Shown here one piece after another: positions 13,112 through 25,100 of a stretch of 64,000 bases of DNA. Under the pieces are notes generated by a model. That model had not been told where the DNA came from. It worked only from the letters and a program-made list of their open reading frames with translations, and made no database searches. Where the stretch lies: assembly GCF_029962835.1 (NCBI RefSeq), contig NC_080584.1, positions 83,170,862 through 83,234,861 on the forward strand. Reading direction: 5' to 3'. Position 1 is the first letter of the stretch; every line of letters begins with the position of its first letter. Both the position numbers and the translations under genes were made by a program. Source of the stretch: Magnolia sinica (Eukaryota > Streptophyta > Magnoliopsida > Magnoliales > Magnoliaceae).

Positions 13112-16100
13112 CTGCCATCAGTGAGAAAAGGTGATAAGTGAAATGGTTTTAATTTAGAGACCTATATCATTCTATGGAATAAAGGATATTTGTCGTAAAG
13201 GATTGTTCGAGTCCAAGATGTCAGTCTCATAGACGTGTGGATGCCGAAAAGCCAAAGAGAATTTATGATTGTTCCCGAAGAATATTTGGTATGTTGCAAA
13301 GTTTTGATGTGTTTCTATCATAGTTTAAAAACTCGACTCAATGTCTATCCAGGTTGAGTCGACTCAAATGAGTCTTTACTTGACTCGATATTTAATAATT
13401 TAATTAAAAATTATTTATAAATATTTTAAACAGTTACATTTTGGTAAAATATAAACAGATATGGAACAATAAACAAACAAATGATGCTTGGCTTGTTGGC
13501 TAGATTGTTGCTACTGCTTGAGGGCTTGGGTTTGAAACCCAGTTCTTGTCGAGGCATTCAAGTGAGGAGACGTCTCTCTCTTGGACGTATGATGCTCTCC
13601 TCTTTGCGTATGTCTATCCATCCGTACGCATGGTGCAGGTGAAGCCTAGTTACTTTGGGCTTTGTCATATGCTCTCTCATGTGGTGGTCTATATAAAGAG
13701 GCCACAGTTAGAGAGATGTATTCCATTGGATCATCTTCTGGGTATTCCTTGTACGGGTGAGAGAGATGTAAGCCTTGTATTTCTTTTCTTTTTTCTTTTT
13801 CTTTTTTATGAAGCTGTATTACTACCCCGTGGAGTAGGCATACTGCCGAACCACGTAAATTCGTCTCTTGTATGTTGTTTTTGGTTTGGCTCTTTTGGCT
13901 TTTTGTTCAACCTTTTTCATTGTGATTTTGGCTTTGCCTACATTAATCACATGCGGGTCTTTTTTCGCAACAATTGGTATTCAGAGCCAACAGTTGAAAA
14001 TCCTTTTAGCACAATATCAGTGTTGGCATTTGTGTTGCAATTGTGTTTTAGATGGATGAACCGAGTTTTATCAGATTTGAAGTGCCGAAGTTCGACGAAT
14101 CCAATAATGTGTTGTAGAAAAGAAGATAAATGCAGTGTTAGTGAAGTAAGGATGTGCAATTGCGACTCAAGAAAAAGAAAAGAAGACGAGGAGTTTGAGG
14201 AGAAAAATCAATTAGCCATGGTGGAACTTCTTCTTGCACTGAATGATTCAGTTTTATTAAATGTGTCCAATCAAAGCAATGTAAAAGGTTTGTAAGACAA
14301 ATTGTGAAACCTATATGAAAGGAAATTGTAACGACCCTAAATTTTCATACACTTAGAATTGCGATTAGTGGTTAAAATTTTATTTTTTAAATTAAGAACA
14401 AAAATAAGTCAATAACTAAGTTGGTAGAGACACTCCTGGTTGAGAGAGAGGTTGAGGGATTGACTCTTACTGCTGCTGCCGCTACTCTCAGTTGTGGGCG
14501 AGGTTAGAGGATCCATTCCTAGGACAGTAATAATAACCTTTTGCCAAATGCCACAAAGATAAGGAGTATGGAAGAGGGTTTTTCCTGCAAGAGAAAAACC
14601 CTAGAGAGAGGGAGTTCTCGGAGGGCTTGATCAGGTAAGTCACAACCCTTGGATCTCTTTTATTTTAATCTATTTGGCTTATTTTTGCCGATCTATGCAA
14701 TGGACGATGTGGATTGGCCACACGATCATTGCATAGGTGTATAGAGAAATCTCAGGAAGAGATGGTTTGGAAATCCATATATGAGCAATAGTATTTTGTT
14801 GAATGGATTAAATTGCTTGTATCCGGTTGTCTTTGGATGGATCTGAATGGTTCATTTAATCCTAAGGTCCAAAAGATATCAGAGCCCAAATTTTCAGATC
14901 GATCTGATCAATGGATGAACCATTTTTATCATATCTAATCATAGACATTAAATTGTATATTAAGTTGTGTATATATATATATATATATATGATCGGATCA
15001 TATGATGGCCCAAGTCGATCAAATCTAACCGTAGGAATCATTTTATACCTTCGATTCTAAGATGGTGATTAGATGAATTAGATCTGACCCCCACCATTTA
15101 TGCTTACACTGGGATAGATATAACTTGTTACCTAAAAAGTATGGATGGATCTGACTGTCTGATAGATCATAAAGTTGAAAGGGTAGAAACGTACATATTA
15201 AGACTTTGAATTAGAAGTTTGAAAGCATCGGTGGTATGAATTTAAACGATCTGTTGACCCATTCCCAATTTGGGATTTAGTGAATTAATGGATGGTTCAG
15301 ATAGGTCCCACATGATTAGAGAAGCACTTAAAATAAAAAATTAGGGAAAACCATAAAGTTTTAAAGATTCAGATCGTCTGCATTTGGTGCAACATAGCTG
15401 GATCGATTGATCGAAGGTGATAAAAATAGTCCAGAGACTTAAACATGAAAATTTCAATTTTGTTCGATCGATCGAAAGTAGCACAAAACTGTCCAGTGAC
15501 CAAAGTCCATAATTCGAAATTCAGATTGACCAATCGACAAGATGGTTCGATCGATCGAAGGTACATTTGGATCGATCGAGCAAGCATTTTCAACCGATCG
15601 AAAGGGACAAAAAGTGTCCAGAGAGTTATGTTAGAAATTTGAATTTATCTCAATCGATCGAAGTTGATGTTGACTGAATCTTGATCGATCAAGGGAATTG
15701 TCAATCGATCTCGATCGGTCGAAAATCCACCGAAATGTTTGGTTTGATTTGAACTTTGATGTTTTAATTAAAGTAAATTGGTAGCAACCCTTAATCATTT
15801 GAAAACATTGGGATGATTATATTACTTTGGTTAGTCAAAGGGATCCAACATTGAAAGATGACTAATTATATGTATTGTGGGTGAGATCAAAGAGAATTCA
15901 AAATCTAACGGTTGAATTCTCCGTGTGGGCTATCTCGAGTTAAAAAATTATTAACCAAAGGTGAACTAATCAAATAGGTTTAGATAGATGCAAATAGAGC
16001 TATTTGAGCTATGTAATTAGGTAATTGTCAACCGATTGATCTCGAGGTAACATATCAGAATCCACATCACCAGATTTCATGTGAGTGATCCCAACATGTT

Positions 16101-19100
16101 TCCTCTCTGTTGTGATTAAAATAGTTGATTGATTGGTTGTCTTGCTGGTTGTGATTCTTTGTATTGAGTGCTTTGTTGAATTTGCTTCGAATAGAAAAGC
16201 CATATATTGTTACATGTGACAATTGTTAATATAATGCATTAGTCATTCTCATGCATTCATATCATACATCGCATAAATGCGTTGAATACCTGGGGGCACT
16301 CCTTGGATGACCTATAGGTACTTGCAGTACTGGGTGACTTAGGGGACCATCCCTGGATGCCCACAATATGTGGAAGCCTGCCAAGATGGTGGAAGCCTAC
16401 CTCAAAAGGGGAGATGCGGGTTGATGGAATCTAACTCAAGCAAGTGGACTAATCAATCCACTTGATGCATTCACGCATCAATGCATCTCATTACATTCAT
16501 TCATTCCTATTTTAATTATGATGTACATGAACCATGATGGGTTCACTCACTGGCCCTAGCAAGCTGACGTTATATTGATGGAAAAACCGTATGGATTTAG
16601 TTGACGATGAAATAGTCGCTCTAGTTTCAGGACAAGAAGGTGAACCAGTGGACAATCCATAAGGGCATTGGCCCTATCTTGAAGAAGATGAGCTGAATAT
16701 GTTAACTCACTAGCATCCCTAGTTGAAATTTATGTTATTTCTTTAGTTATGTTTCTAAACTGATTTTGATAGAGTAGATGAAAATTTTGAATGATTAAAG
16801 TATTTGTTAGTCAATGGTTTAATAAAACCCCAAATGGGTGGGCTGTAGTAAAATGCTTAGCTTTTATTAATGATATAAACATGTGAACCGAATGCCTATA
16901 AATTATCTTCGTGGTGGATATGTGTGTGATTGGAGTAAATGAATGTGAGATATCTTGTTGAATGTTTGTGATTGTGAACTTAGTGTACATTTTAACTAAG
17001 CTTTTGAAAAATAGTATGAATATATGGTCTTAGTACACTCGATGTACAAGTTATAGTCCGTAACTCAGGTCTGAGGGTGCACACTCTATATCCGAATTGC
17101 TGGGCATGACAGGAAATCGATGTCAAACAAGAGCTTTCTTTGACGAAAATTGTATAACTTGGAGATAAAGGAAGGTCTTCTTTGCAAAAACACTTAAATG
17201 GGTTCAATACACTGATGGCAAATTGACAGTGGTCGATGTGAAGATTGACAATGAAGTAAAGGTCACACTTCTACTTTGTTTGATGCCAGATATACATGAT
17301 GGTTTGATTATGAATCTCACCAACGGTCCAAATCTCAGTATGGTGTGAGCCATGTCCACGTTGCTTACCGAAGAGTCTCGTAGAAAAGCACATGGTGAAT
17401 TTGTCGACGATGCTATGATGTTTAGAGGAAGGTCTATTGAGAAAGGCACTATTAAGAGAGATCAGAAGAGATCTAAGTTAATAAGGCACAAAACAAGTGT
17501 TAGAACTGTGGAAAGAAGAGTTATGCAAAAATTGTAAACTCAGAAAAGCAAACCAAGAAAATTACAGACTTGATTCGCATGATAAGCATTGGATTTGAAG
17601 GGTTCCTAAGGAAATCTAGTTGAGAAAAACAATTCATCCAAGGAATTGGAAGTGTTATCGACAGTGATTTCGCGAGAGAACCTGAACCATCAGAGATTGT
17701 TATATATATATATATATATATGATGGCGACACAGTTTACATGAGTGATGATAACACGTGAAATATTGGAGATGCAAGAATAACTATGTTTGATGGTATCA
17801 CACATATAGTTTCTGGTGTGCGGCACATACTAGACATGAGGAAGTCTTCTTTCTTCGAGAAAGTTCGATGAAGATAGCTATGAGTTTTCTAGTGAAAAAA
17901 GTCGATTGAAAATTGTAAAATGGGCAATGGTGGTGGCGAACAGAGAGTTAATGGGTGGATTATATCGTTTGGATGGAGATACTGTGGTTGGTGATGCTAT
18001 TGTTACGTATGCCATGATAGATTTTGCTACAATTAGCCATCAAGGTATTCTGTAATGGTAACGGTGGCCATAATGTTTGTCACCGTTACCTTTACGATAC
18101 AGGTTGTAACAGCTACTCCGGCCGGCCCACATAATGGCTGTTATAGTCTCTCTTTTTTAAAATAAAAAATTAAAAAAAAAAAACCCAAAAACTTATATCT
18201 GCCCTGTAACGTTGAAAAAAAATCGAAAAACCTATATATGTCATGTAACAGACCATTACGGGGCTATTATGGACTTTAAAGGAAGCGTAATTGGCCGTTA
18301 ACGATAGCTACAGATCATTTTTTTCCATGATGATTGTCATAGTCGTTATGGCCCAGTAACGTGTAATGACTACCATTGTCACCTTCAGGAACGGCCTTTA
18401 CGACCCAATAATGGCCTTTATGGCATATCATGTCTGTCACAGGTGGTTGGGCTATAATAGAAAGCAATGACTAAAGGTACTTCTTAATCGAAATTTATTT
18501 CCTAGTTTAAAGCACTTAATTTAGATTTTACTTTATTATTTTTTTTTACAATTGCCTATTTAGAAAGCTACATGGAACTCATTTATCCTCATCCACTACA
18601 AAAAGTAAGGATGTTTTAAATCTAATTCATTCTAATGCTTAGGAGCCTCAGCCTCTTGTTGATTCCCTAGGAGGTTTGAAGTATTCTGTTTTTTTGTTGA
18701 TGATTTCTTCATGAAAATATGGGTTTACATGTTGAAAAGGAAGAGTAGTTTTTTTCTTGTTTTATCAAGTTCAAAACATTAGTTGAAAATTATAAGGGAA
18801 AAAAAATTAAGTGTTTAAGAACAGATAATAGTGGATGAAGCGATTAAACCATCACCGACTACTTGATGCAATTAAACCACTGCCCAAGCAACACGCTACC
18901 AAAATCAAACGCCCCTTTGATTCTAATAGCATGCAAAATATGCGAGGATTGTGTGCAATAAATAGAAAGAAGATAATGAAGAAAAACCCAAAACCACAAC
19001 CACACAAGAACACACAATATACATGGTTCACCGCTTGGGTTACATTCACGAGCAATTCAGCAAAGAAAATTCACTATGGCAAGGAGAGATTACAAAGAAA

Positions 19101-22100
19101 TAAGGAACATAGTACATTTTTCAAGAATACAACAAAACCCTCTTGATTCCAAGCTCAAAAGAAAAGTCATCCACCATTGCAATGCTAGCAATAGATCTTC
19201 TCACCCTCGAAACCTCGAGTAGAAATCCTTGGGAGCACCTCTTGAAAAACCTTAAAGCCTTGAATATAGCCTTTAAGAAGAAAACCCATTTCTTGAAACG
19301 CTCATGCAAGAGAAAACCCTCTTTCACTCTCTAAAAGTCATAACTCTATTAACTCCAATACAACTTACCCTAAAAGCCCCCTTTTGACAAGTTAAATGTC
19401 AAAAATACCCATTCAAGGGTCTACTAACAATTGGACCTTGTTAGCATATGAAACATGGGTCATATGGGCTCAAGAAAGTGGCTAAACCCATAGTGATTTT
19501 GGTGTAACTATTTTAACAATTGGTAATAGCAAAATCACTTCCTTGCCTTGCCAAACCACCATCATTACCTAGACTTGAAGCCTAGAGAAGTCAAGCTCCA
19601 ATCTAACTTCTCCACTTGAATAGTCTTTGAAAGCATATCTGCTACATTCTCCTTCATTCCTAGTTCAACAAATGAATTTGTCCATCTTCAATGACCTGAC
19701 TAATGAAATGGTGTCTACTTGCAATGTACTTGCTTCTCTTGCGATTAATCGGATTCTTCGCCAAATAAATGGTGCTCATATTGTCACAAAACAAATCCAT
19801 AGGTTTACAAACAAAACCTATCTCTCCCATAAGTTCTTCAATCCAAACTGCCTCCTTACAAGCTTCCGTTGCTGCCATGTACTCAGCATCCGTAGTCGAC
19901 AATGCTACGATTCCTTGAAGCTTTGACATCCAACCTATAAGACCATTTGCATAACGAAATACATATTCCGTAGTCGATCTTCGCTTATCAAGATCACTGG
20001 CAAAATTTGCATCAACAAAAACATGCATCACCTTTGCCCCTTTGCTATATGTAAGCACATGATTACTTGTACCTCTCAAGTATCATATACCCATTTCGTT
20101 GCCTCCCAATATGGTTTCCCCAGATTTTCCATAAGACGACTAAGCACCCCAACCGCACAAGCTATGTCCGGCCTAATACATACCATAGCAAACATCAAAC
20201 TTCCAACAACACTTGCATATAGAACCCGAGCTATATATTCTTTTTCCTCCTCCGACTCTGGACTTTGTTTAGAAGATAACATGAAATGAATGGCTAATGG
20301 AGTCTTTACCAGCTTTGCATTGCTCATGCTAAACTTGTTGAGCACCTTTTCAATAAACCTCATTTGATAACGTGACAAGGTTCCACTTTGTCTATCCCGT
20401 TCTATCTCCATTCCAAGGATTTGACGTGCCATCCTTAAATCCTTCATTTTAAATTTTCTACTTACTTGAGCCTTCAACTCATCAATCCTTCCCTTATCTT
20501 TGCATTGCAAAAGCATATCATCAATATAGAAAATCAAGATAAGAAAATTTTTATCTCCTAAAAACTTGAAATGCAGGTAATGGTTATAATCACTTTCTTT
20601 TATATTCAAGACTTAACATAAAATAGTCAAACTTTTTATACCATTCCCCTGATACTTGCTTGAGGCTATATAATGATTTATTCAACTTGCATACGAGATT
20701 CTCCTTACCCTTTACAACAAACCCTTCTAAATGTTGTATGTATACTTCTTCCTCAAGGTCCCTGTGTAAAAAAAGGCCATTTTTACATCCATTTGTTCAA
20801 GTTCCAAGTCTAGCAAAGCTACAAGTGCAAGAACAAATCGAATCGAAACAAGTTTCACAACCGGTGCAAAAAACTCCATAAAATCAATACCTTCCTTTTG
20901 TGTAAAGCCCTTGGCAACTAGTCTTGCCTTATCTTTCAATTTTACAGCTTGCACTTTCCTTGATTTTATAAACTCACTTGCAACCAACCACCTTACGACC
21001 CTTTGACAATTCCACCAAAACCCATGTATGATTTATTTTTTTTTAAGTGCAAACATTTCTTCTTGCATGGCCTTCTTTCAATTTTTTTGAATCTTCACCC
21101 CGCATAGCTTTTTCAAAAGAGCTTGGTTCTTGATCTTCGGTGATTAGAGTCCTCAATGTTGTAGGATCCACATAATCTTTGAAATATGTCGGTTGACGGC
21201 TTTCATGACATAGACGTTTCGTCATAGGTTGTGCCTCTTCTTCACCATCTTCTTCAATTCCTTTAGTTTCATCTTGATCATCTTTCTTGATTCATGGGAT
21301 TTGCAATATTCGGCACCAAACATTACAGTGCATCTTCAAAACATTGAACATCATATTGTCGCGGACCTTCTTTCTCCTCATTTTGACCTTTTGAACCTCA
21401 TAAAAGCACATGAGACTCATCAAAATGAACGTCCTGGCTAATGATAATTTTCTTGCTCATCGGATCCCACAAACGATAGGCCTTTTGCTCATTTGCATAA
21501 CCAACAAAAACACATTTCTTGGATTTAGGTTCTAATTTGTTTCTTTGACAACTAAGAATTAAAGTAAATGCATCATAGCCTAATATCTTTAATTCATAAT
21601 AATCACAAGGAGTTCTAGAGCATACCTCTTGTGGTGTTTTCTCCTCTGGGGCCATAAATGGTGATCGGTTGATGAGATAGCAAGCCATTGATACAACTTC
21701 CGCCCACATTTCTTCCTTAAGCCTGGCCAACATGCTTACGATTCATTCTTTCAGCCACGCCATTTTGTTGAGGAGTGCAGACAATTGTGAAGTGTCACTT
21801 GATTCCTTCGTCCTTGCAAAACTTGAGGAATTCATTTAAAGTAAATTCTTTCCCATTATCCATCCTAAGAGTCTTGATGTAGGGCCCTGTTTGCTTCTCC
21901 ACCTCTGCCTTGACATGCTTGAAAGCTGTAAATACATCACTCTTGGACCTTAATGTTTTCACCCATACTTTTCTTGAGAAATCATCAATGAATGAGACGA
22001 AGTATAAAGAACCGCCATGAGAAGCGGTCGGTGACGGCCCCCACACATCTGTGTGTATGCAATCAAGGACAACTTTGCTTGTGTGACTATTTTTTAAGAA

Positions 22101-25100
22101 CTTCCGCCTATGTTGTTTCCCATGGAGACAGTATCCACAAAATTCCATTTCACCAAACTTCATCATGGGTATTAAATTCCTTTTCACCAACACTTCCACA
22201 GCTCTCTCACTCATGTGACCCAACCTCATATGCCATAACTGCAATGGAAGTTCACCATTCTCCACAACCACATTTTCCATGTCATTTGTCACTGTGCTTC
22301 CTAGCAACTTGTACAAATTTTTAACCTAGATGCCTTTCATTATGACGCGAGCTTCTTTGGAGACTTTGAGTACTCCCGCCTGCCCTGTAAATTTACAACC
22401 ATCCGAATCTAATTCCGAGAGGGAAGATCAAGCTTCTTTTCAATCCCAACACATGCCTCATGTTTTCAAGTCTAATGGTCATTCCATTAAATATCTTCAA
22501 TGCGACCGAACTAATCCCAACCGTTTTGCTAGTTGAGTCATTTCTCATCAATATAATACTGCCCTCATGCGATTCATACGAGCTAAACTACAAGTGATTA
22601 GGACATATATAATGAGGGCACCACTATCCAGTATCCAATTTTGATAAAATGTCGGATTAGAACCTGCCACCAACACTTCATCTTCAATACACGCCAATGT
22701 TGACATCTCTACTTGATTGGCCTCATTCTTGGATTCGGAATGTTGCTTGTCATTGTTTGAATCAGATTCTTTTGAATTTTTGTTTTTCCTTTTCCAACAA
22801 TCTTTCTTTAAGTGACCAGTCATGCCACATACCCAACAAGCGCCTTTGTCACCCTTTGATGTTGATCAGCCCCGAGACTTGCTTCTTGAAGAATTCTTCG
22901 ATTTGCTACCATGGTCATTCGACCTTCCTATTGTCATAAGAGCTTCCACTTTCGACCCACTTGAACTTTTCAAAGATAAGGGTCTACTAATATATGGGCT
23001 CAAGAAAGTGACTAAACCCCCGGTGATTTTGGTGTCTCTATTTTAACAGAGGAGAATACACCTCAAAATAATTTAAGAATTTTTACAGTAAGCATGGCAT
23101 TGAGAGGCACTACATGGTCCTTAGTACTCCATAGCGTAACGGAGTTGTTGAATGTATAAACTATACACTTATGGATCGTGCTAAGAGCGTGCGTAGTTCA
23201 GTTAGGCTGGAGCAATGTTTTTTGGACGGAAGTCGTTAACACGACTTGTTACTTGATAAATCGTTCACTGATGACTGCACTAGATTGCAATATATATGAA
23301 GAAGTATGGTTCGAAAAACCTGTTAATTATCCATTCCTTTGTGCTTTTGGTTGTGACGTTTATGTGTGGATTCCCAAAGAACACATGACTAAGCTAGATG
23401 CAAGGTCTAAAAAGAGTATTTTTCTTGGCAATGCAGATAGAACATGGGTATAGATTGTGAGACCATACTGTTCACAAGTTGGTGATTAGCCGATATATGA
23501 TTTTTAATGAGTATTCGCTACAGAAAAACATAAAATCGCCAAGCTCAGAATCATGAGAGATAGTTGAATAGGAATCTCCAAACGATGTTCAAAATCAGCA
23601 TGTTGATTAAGAAGATCAACAAGTTGATGATGTTAAAGATGAAGATGATGAAGAGCATGCGGATAAGATATTAGGTGGTGAAATTCAAAATAAACAAGGT
23701 TGACCGAAGAGAGTTACAAAATCTTTTGTTTGGCTCAAAGATTATGCTACGGCTACACTTGAATGACAGATAAGCACGAGCCTTATTCATAGTAAGAGGC
23801 ATATGAATATGTACATGTTAGCCAATGAAAAGTGTCCACAGAGGAAGAGATGAAAGTTTTGCATAAAAACAGGACTTGAGAATTAGTTGAATTACCTAAT
23901 AGGCGGAAAGCTATTGATGGTAGATGGGTTTACAAGCTGAAAAAATATACTAATAGAAATGTTGAAAGATACAAAGCTCAATTAGTGGTAAAAGGGTATG
24001 CTTAGAAATCAGATATTAACTTTAATGAAACTTTATTTCATGTTGTCTGATTAAGTACTATTCATACTATGTTGACTATGACACTGGTGCTTGACTTACA
24101 GCTTAAGCAGTTGGATGTAAAAACTAGTTTTCTACATGAAATCTTAATAAAGAAATTTATATAACTCAACCCGAAGGCTTTATTGAAAAAACAAGAAGAA
24201 TCTAATTTGTCGACTACACAAATCGCTTTACGGTTTAAAGCAGGCGTTAAGGTGCTAGTATAGGCGGCTTGATTCCTTCATTGTGAGATTGGGATTTCAT
24301 AGTTGTGAGGCAAACTATTGTGCCTATGCTTGTAGCTATGGTAATGGCAACATTATTATCTTGTTATTATATGTAAATGACATGCTAATTGCAGGTACTA
24401 GTATAGATACTATTGCAGCATTAAAAGCTCATTTGACTAGAAAATGAGATATGAAGGATTTAGGTGTCGTTAATCATATTCTTGGGATAATCATACTTAA
24501 AAACAAGAAGAAGAAGAAAATCTAGATAACCTAGAAGAGTTATGTTGAAAAAGTTCTACACCGCTTCAACATACAAAATTCTAACCCAGTCAGTACTCCA
24601 TTTCATCTTGGTTGTAAGTTGCCTTCAGAATAATGTCCTAGCACAAAAGTGGAAAAGGCATATATGTCTCAAGTACCATATTTATCAGCGATAGGAAGCC
24701 ACCAACCAGACATTGCACAAGTGGTGACAATCAGTACATACATGGCAAAACTTGATAGAGATTATTAGACTACTGTGAAATGAATCCTTTGTTACTTGAA
24801 GGGTACTTCTGAGGTGGTTATTTATTATAAAGGCCAAATTTTAGAATTGGTCAAGTTCGTGGATGCAGATTATGTAGAACATCGTGATAAAAGAAGATCT
24901 TATATAGGTTATGTTTTCTCTTTAGCCGATAGTGCGGTTAGTTAGATGTTGAGTTTGGAGTCAGTGGTGGCCCTGTCCACTATAGAAACAGAGTATATGT
25001 TAGCTACACAAGCATGCAAAGAAGGTATTTAGTTGAAAATGTTGCTAAAAGAATTGAAATTAAAGCAAAAATTGGTGTGATTCATTGTGACAATTAGATC

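Larger units (their letters stand above)
14321..17117. repeat. GGAAAT target duplications of the solo LTR
   Basis: GGAAAT occurs at 14321-14326 and 17112-17117, abutting the element ends. With one copy discounted, the copia gag frame runs NLYERK directly into SMSNKSF, so the site is confirmed by the host reading frame. Confidence 0.85.
14053..17560 (+). pseudogene. outer copia gag, split by a solo LTR
   Basis: Starts [17 protein letters not shown]. Continues with WELLL-like [18 protein letters not shown] to NLYERK at 14326. It resumes at 17118 with SMSNKSF, then [17 protein letters not shown], and a damaged zinc knuckle C-x2-C…C (about 17490-17535) in which the first pair flanks a stop and the histidine is lost. 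Stops and shifts make it non-coding. The 249-codon frame at 13546-14295 merely runs through the LTR, primer site and gag start. Confidence 0.8.
18836..23048 (-). mobile_element. inner Ty1-copia retrotransposon on the - strand
   Basis: Canonical ends (TGTTAAAATAG… on the - strand, closing …CGCTTCA). It has one full 3' LTR, a 71-bp stump of the 5' LTR, and NC-PR-IN-RT-RH in order on the - strand. The interval between the 5' LTR stump and the zinc knuckle is missing (most of the LTR, primer site and most of gag), so it could not be transcribed normally. Coding parts are much better preserved than in the outer copia, as expected for the younger insertion. Confidence 0.88.
18831..23053. repeat. 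GTGGA / GAGGA target duplications of the inner copia
   Basis: GTGGA at 18831-18835 and GAGGA at 23049-23053 differ at one base. They are supported by the integrase reading frame, which continues across exactly this junction. Confidence 0.75.
18590..23460 (+). pseudogene. outer copia integrase, split by the inner copia
   Basis: Left part: [18 protein letters not shown] (with a shift), [11 protein letters not shown] and, at 18829-18835, the catalytic-region DNSG. Right part from 23054: EYTSK, then [39 protein letters not shown] and [12 protein letters not shown]. The codons on either side of the inner element join as DNSG-EYTSK once one target duplication is discounted. Confidence 0.85.

Noticed and set aside
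13546..14295. 249-codon + strand open frame as a gene
   Set aside because: It spans the copia 5' LTR, the primer-binding site and the start of gag in a mixed frame.
18592..18604. CACTACAAAAAG as a CACTA transposon start
   Set aside because: It lies inside the outer copia integrase coding remnant, and no subterminal repeats or opposite end follow.
18944..18948. Exact GAGGA near the left end of the inner copia as its target duplication
   Set aside because: It matches 23049-23053 exactly, but it would give the element a TTG… end and leave about 110 bp of LTR-like sequence outside. GTGGA at 18831-18835 gives canonical TG…CA ends and restores the host integrase frame, so the one-mismatch pair is preferred.
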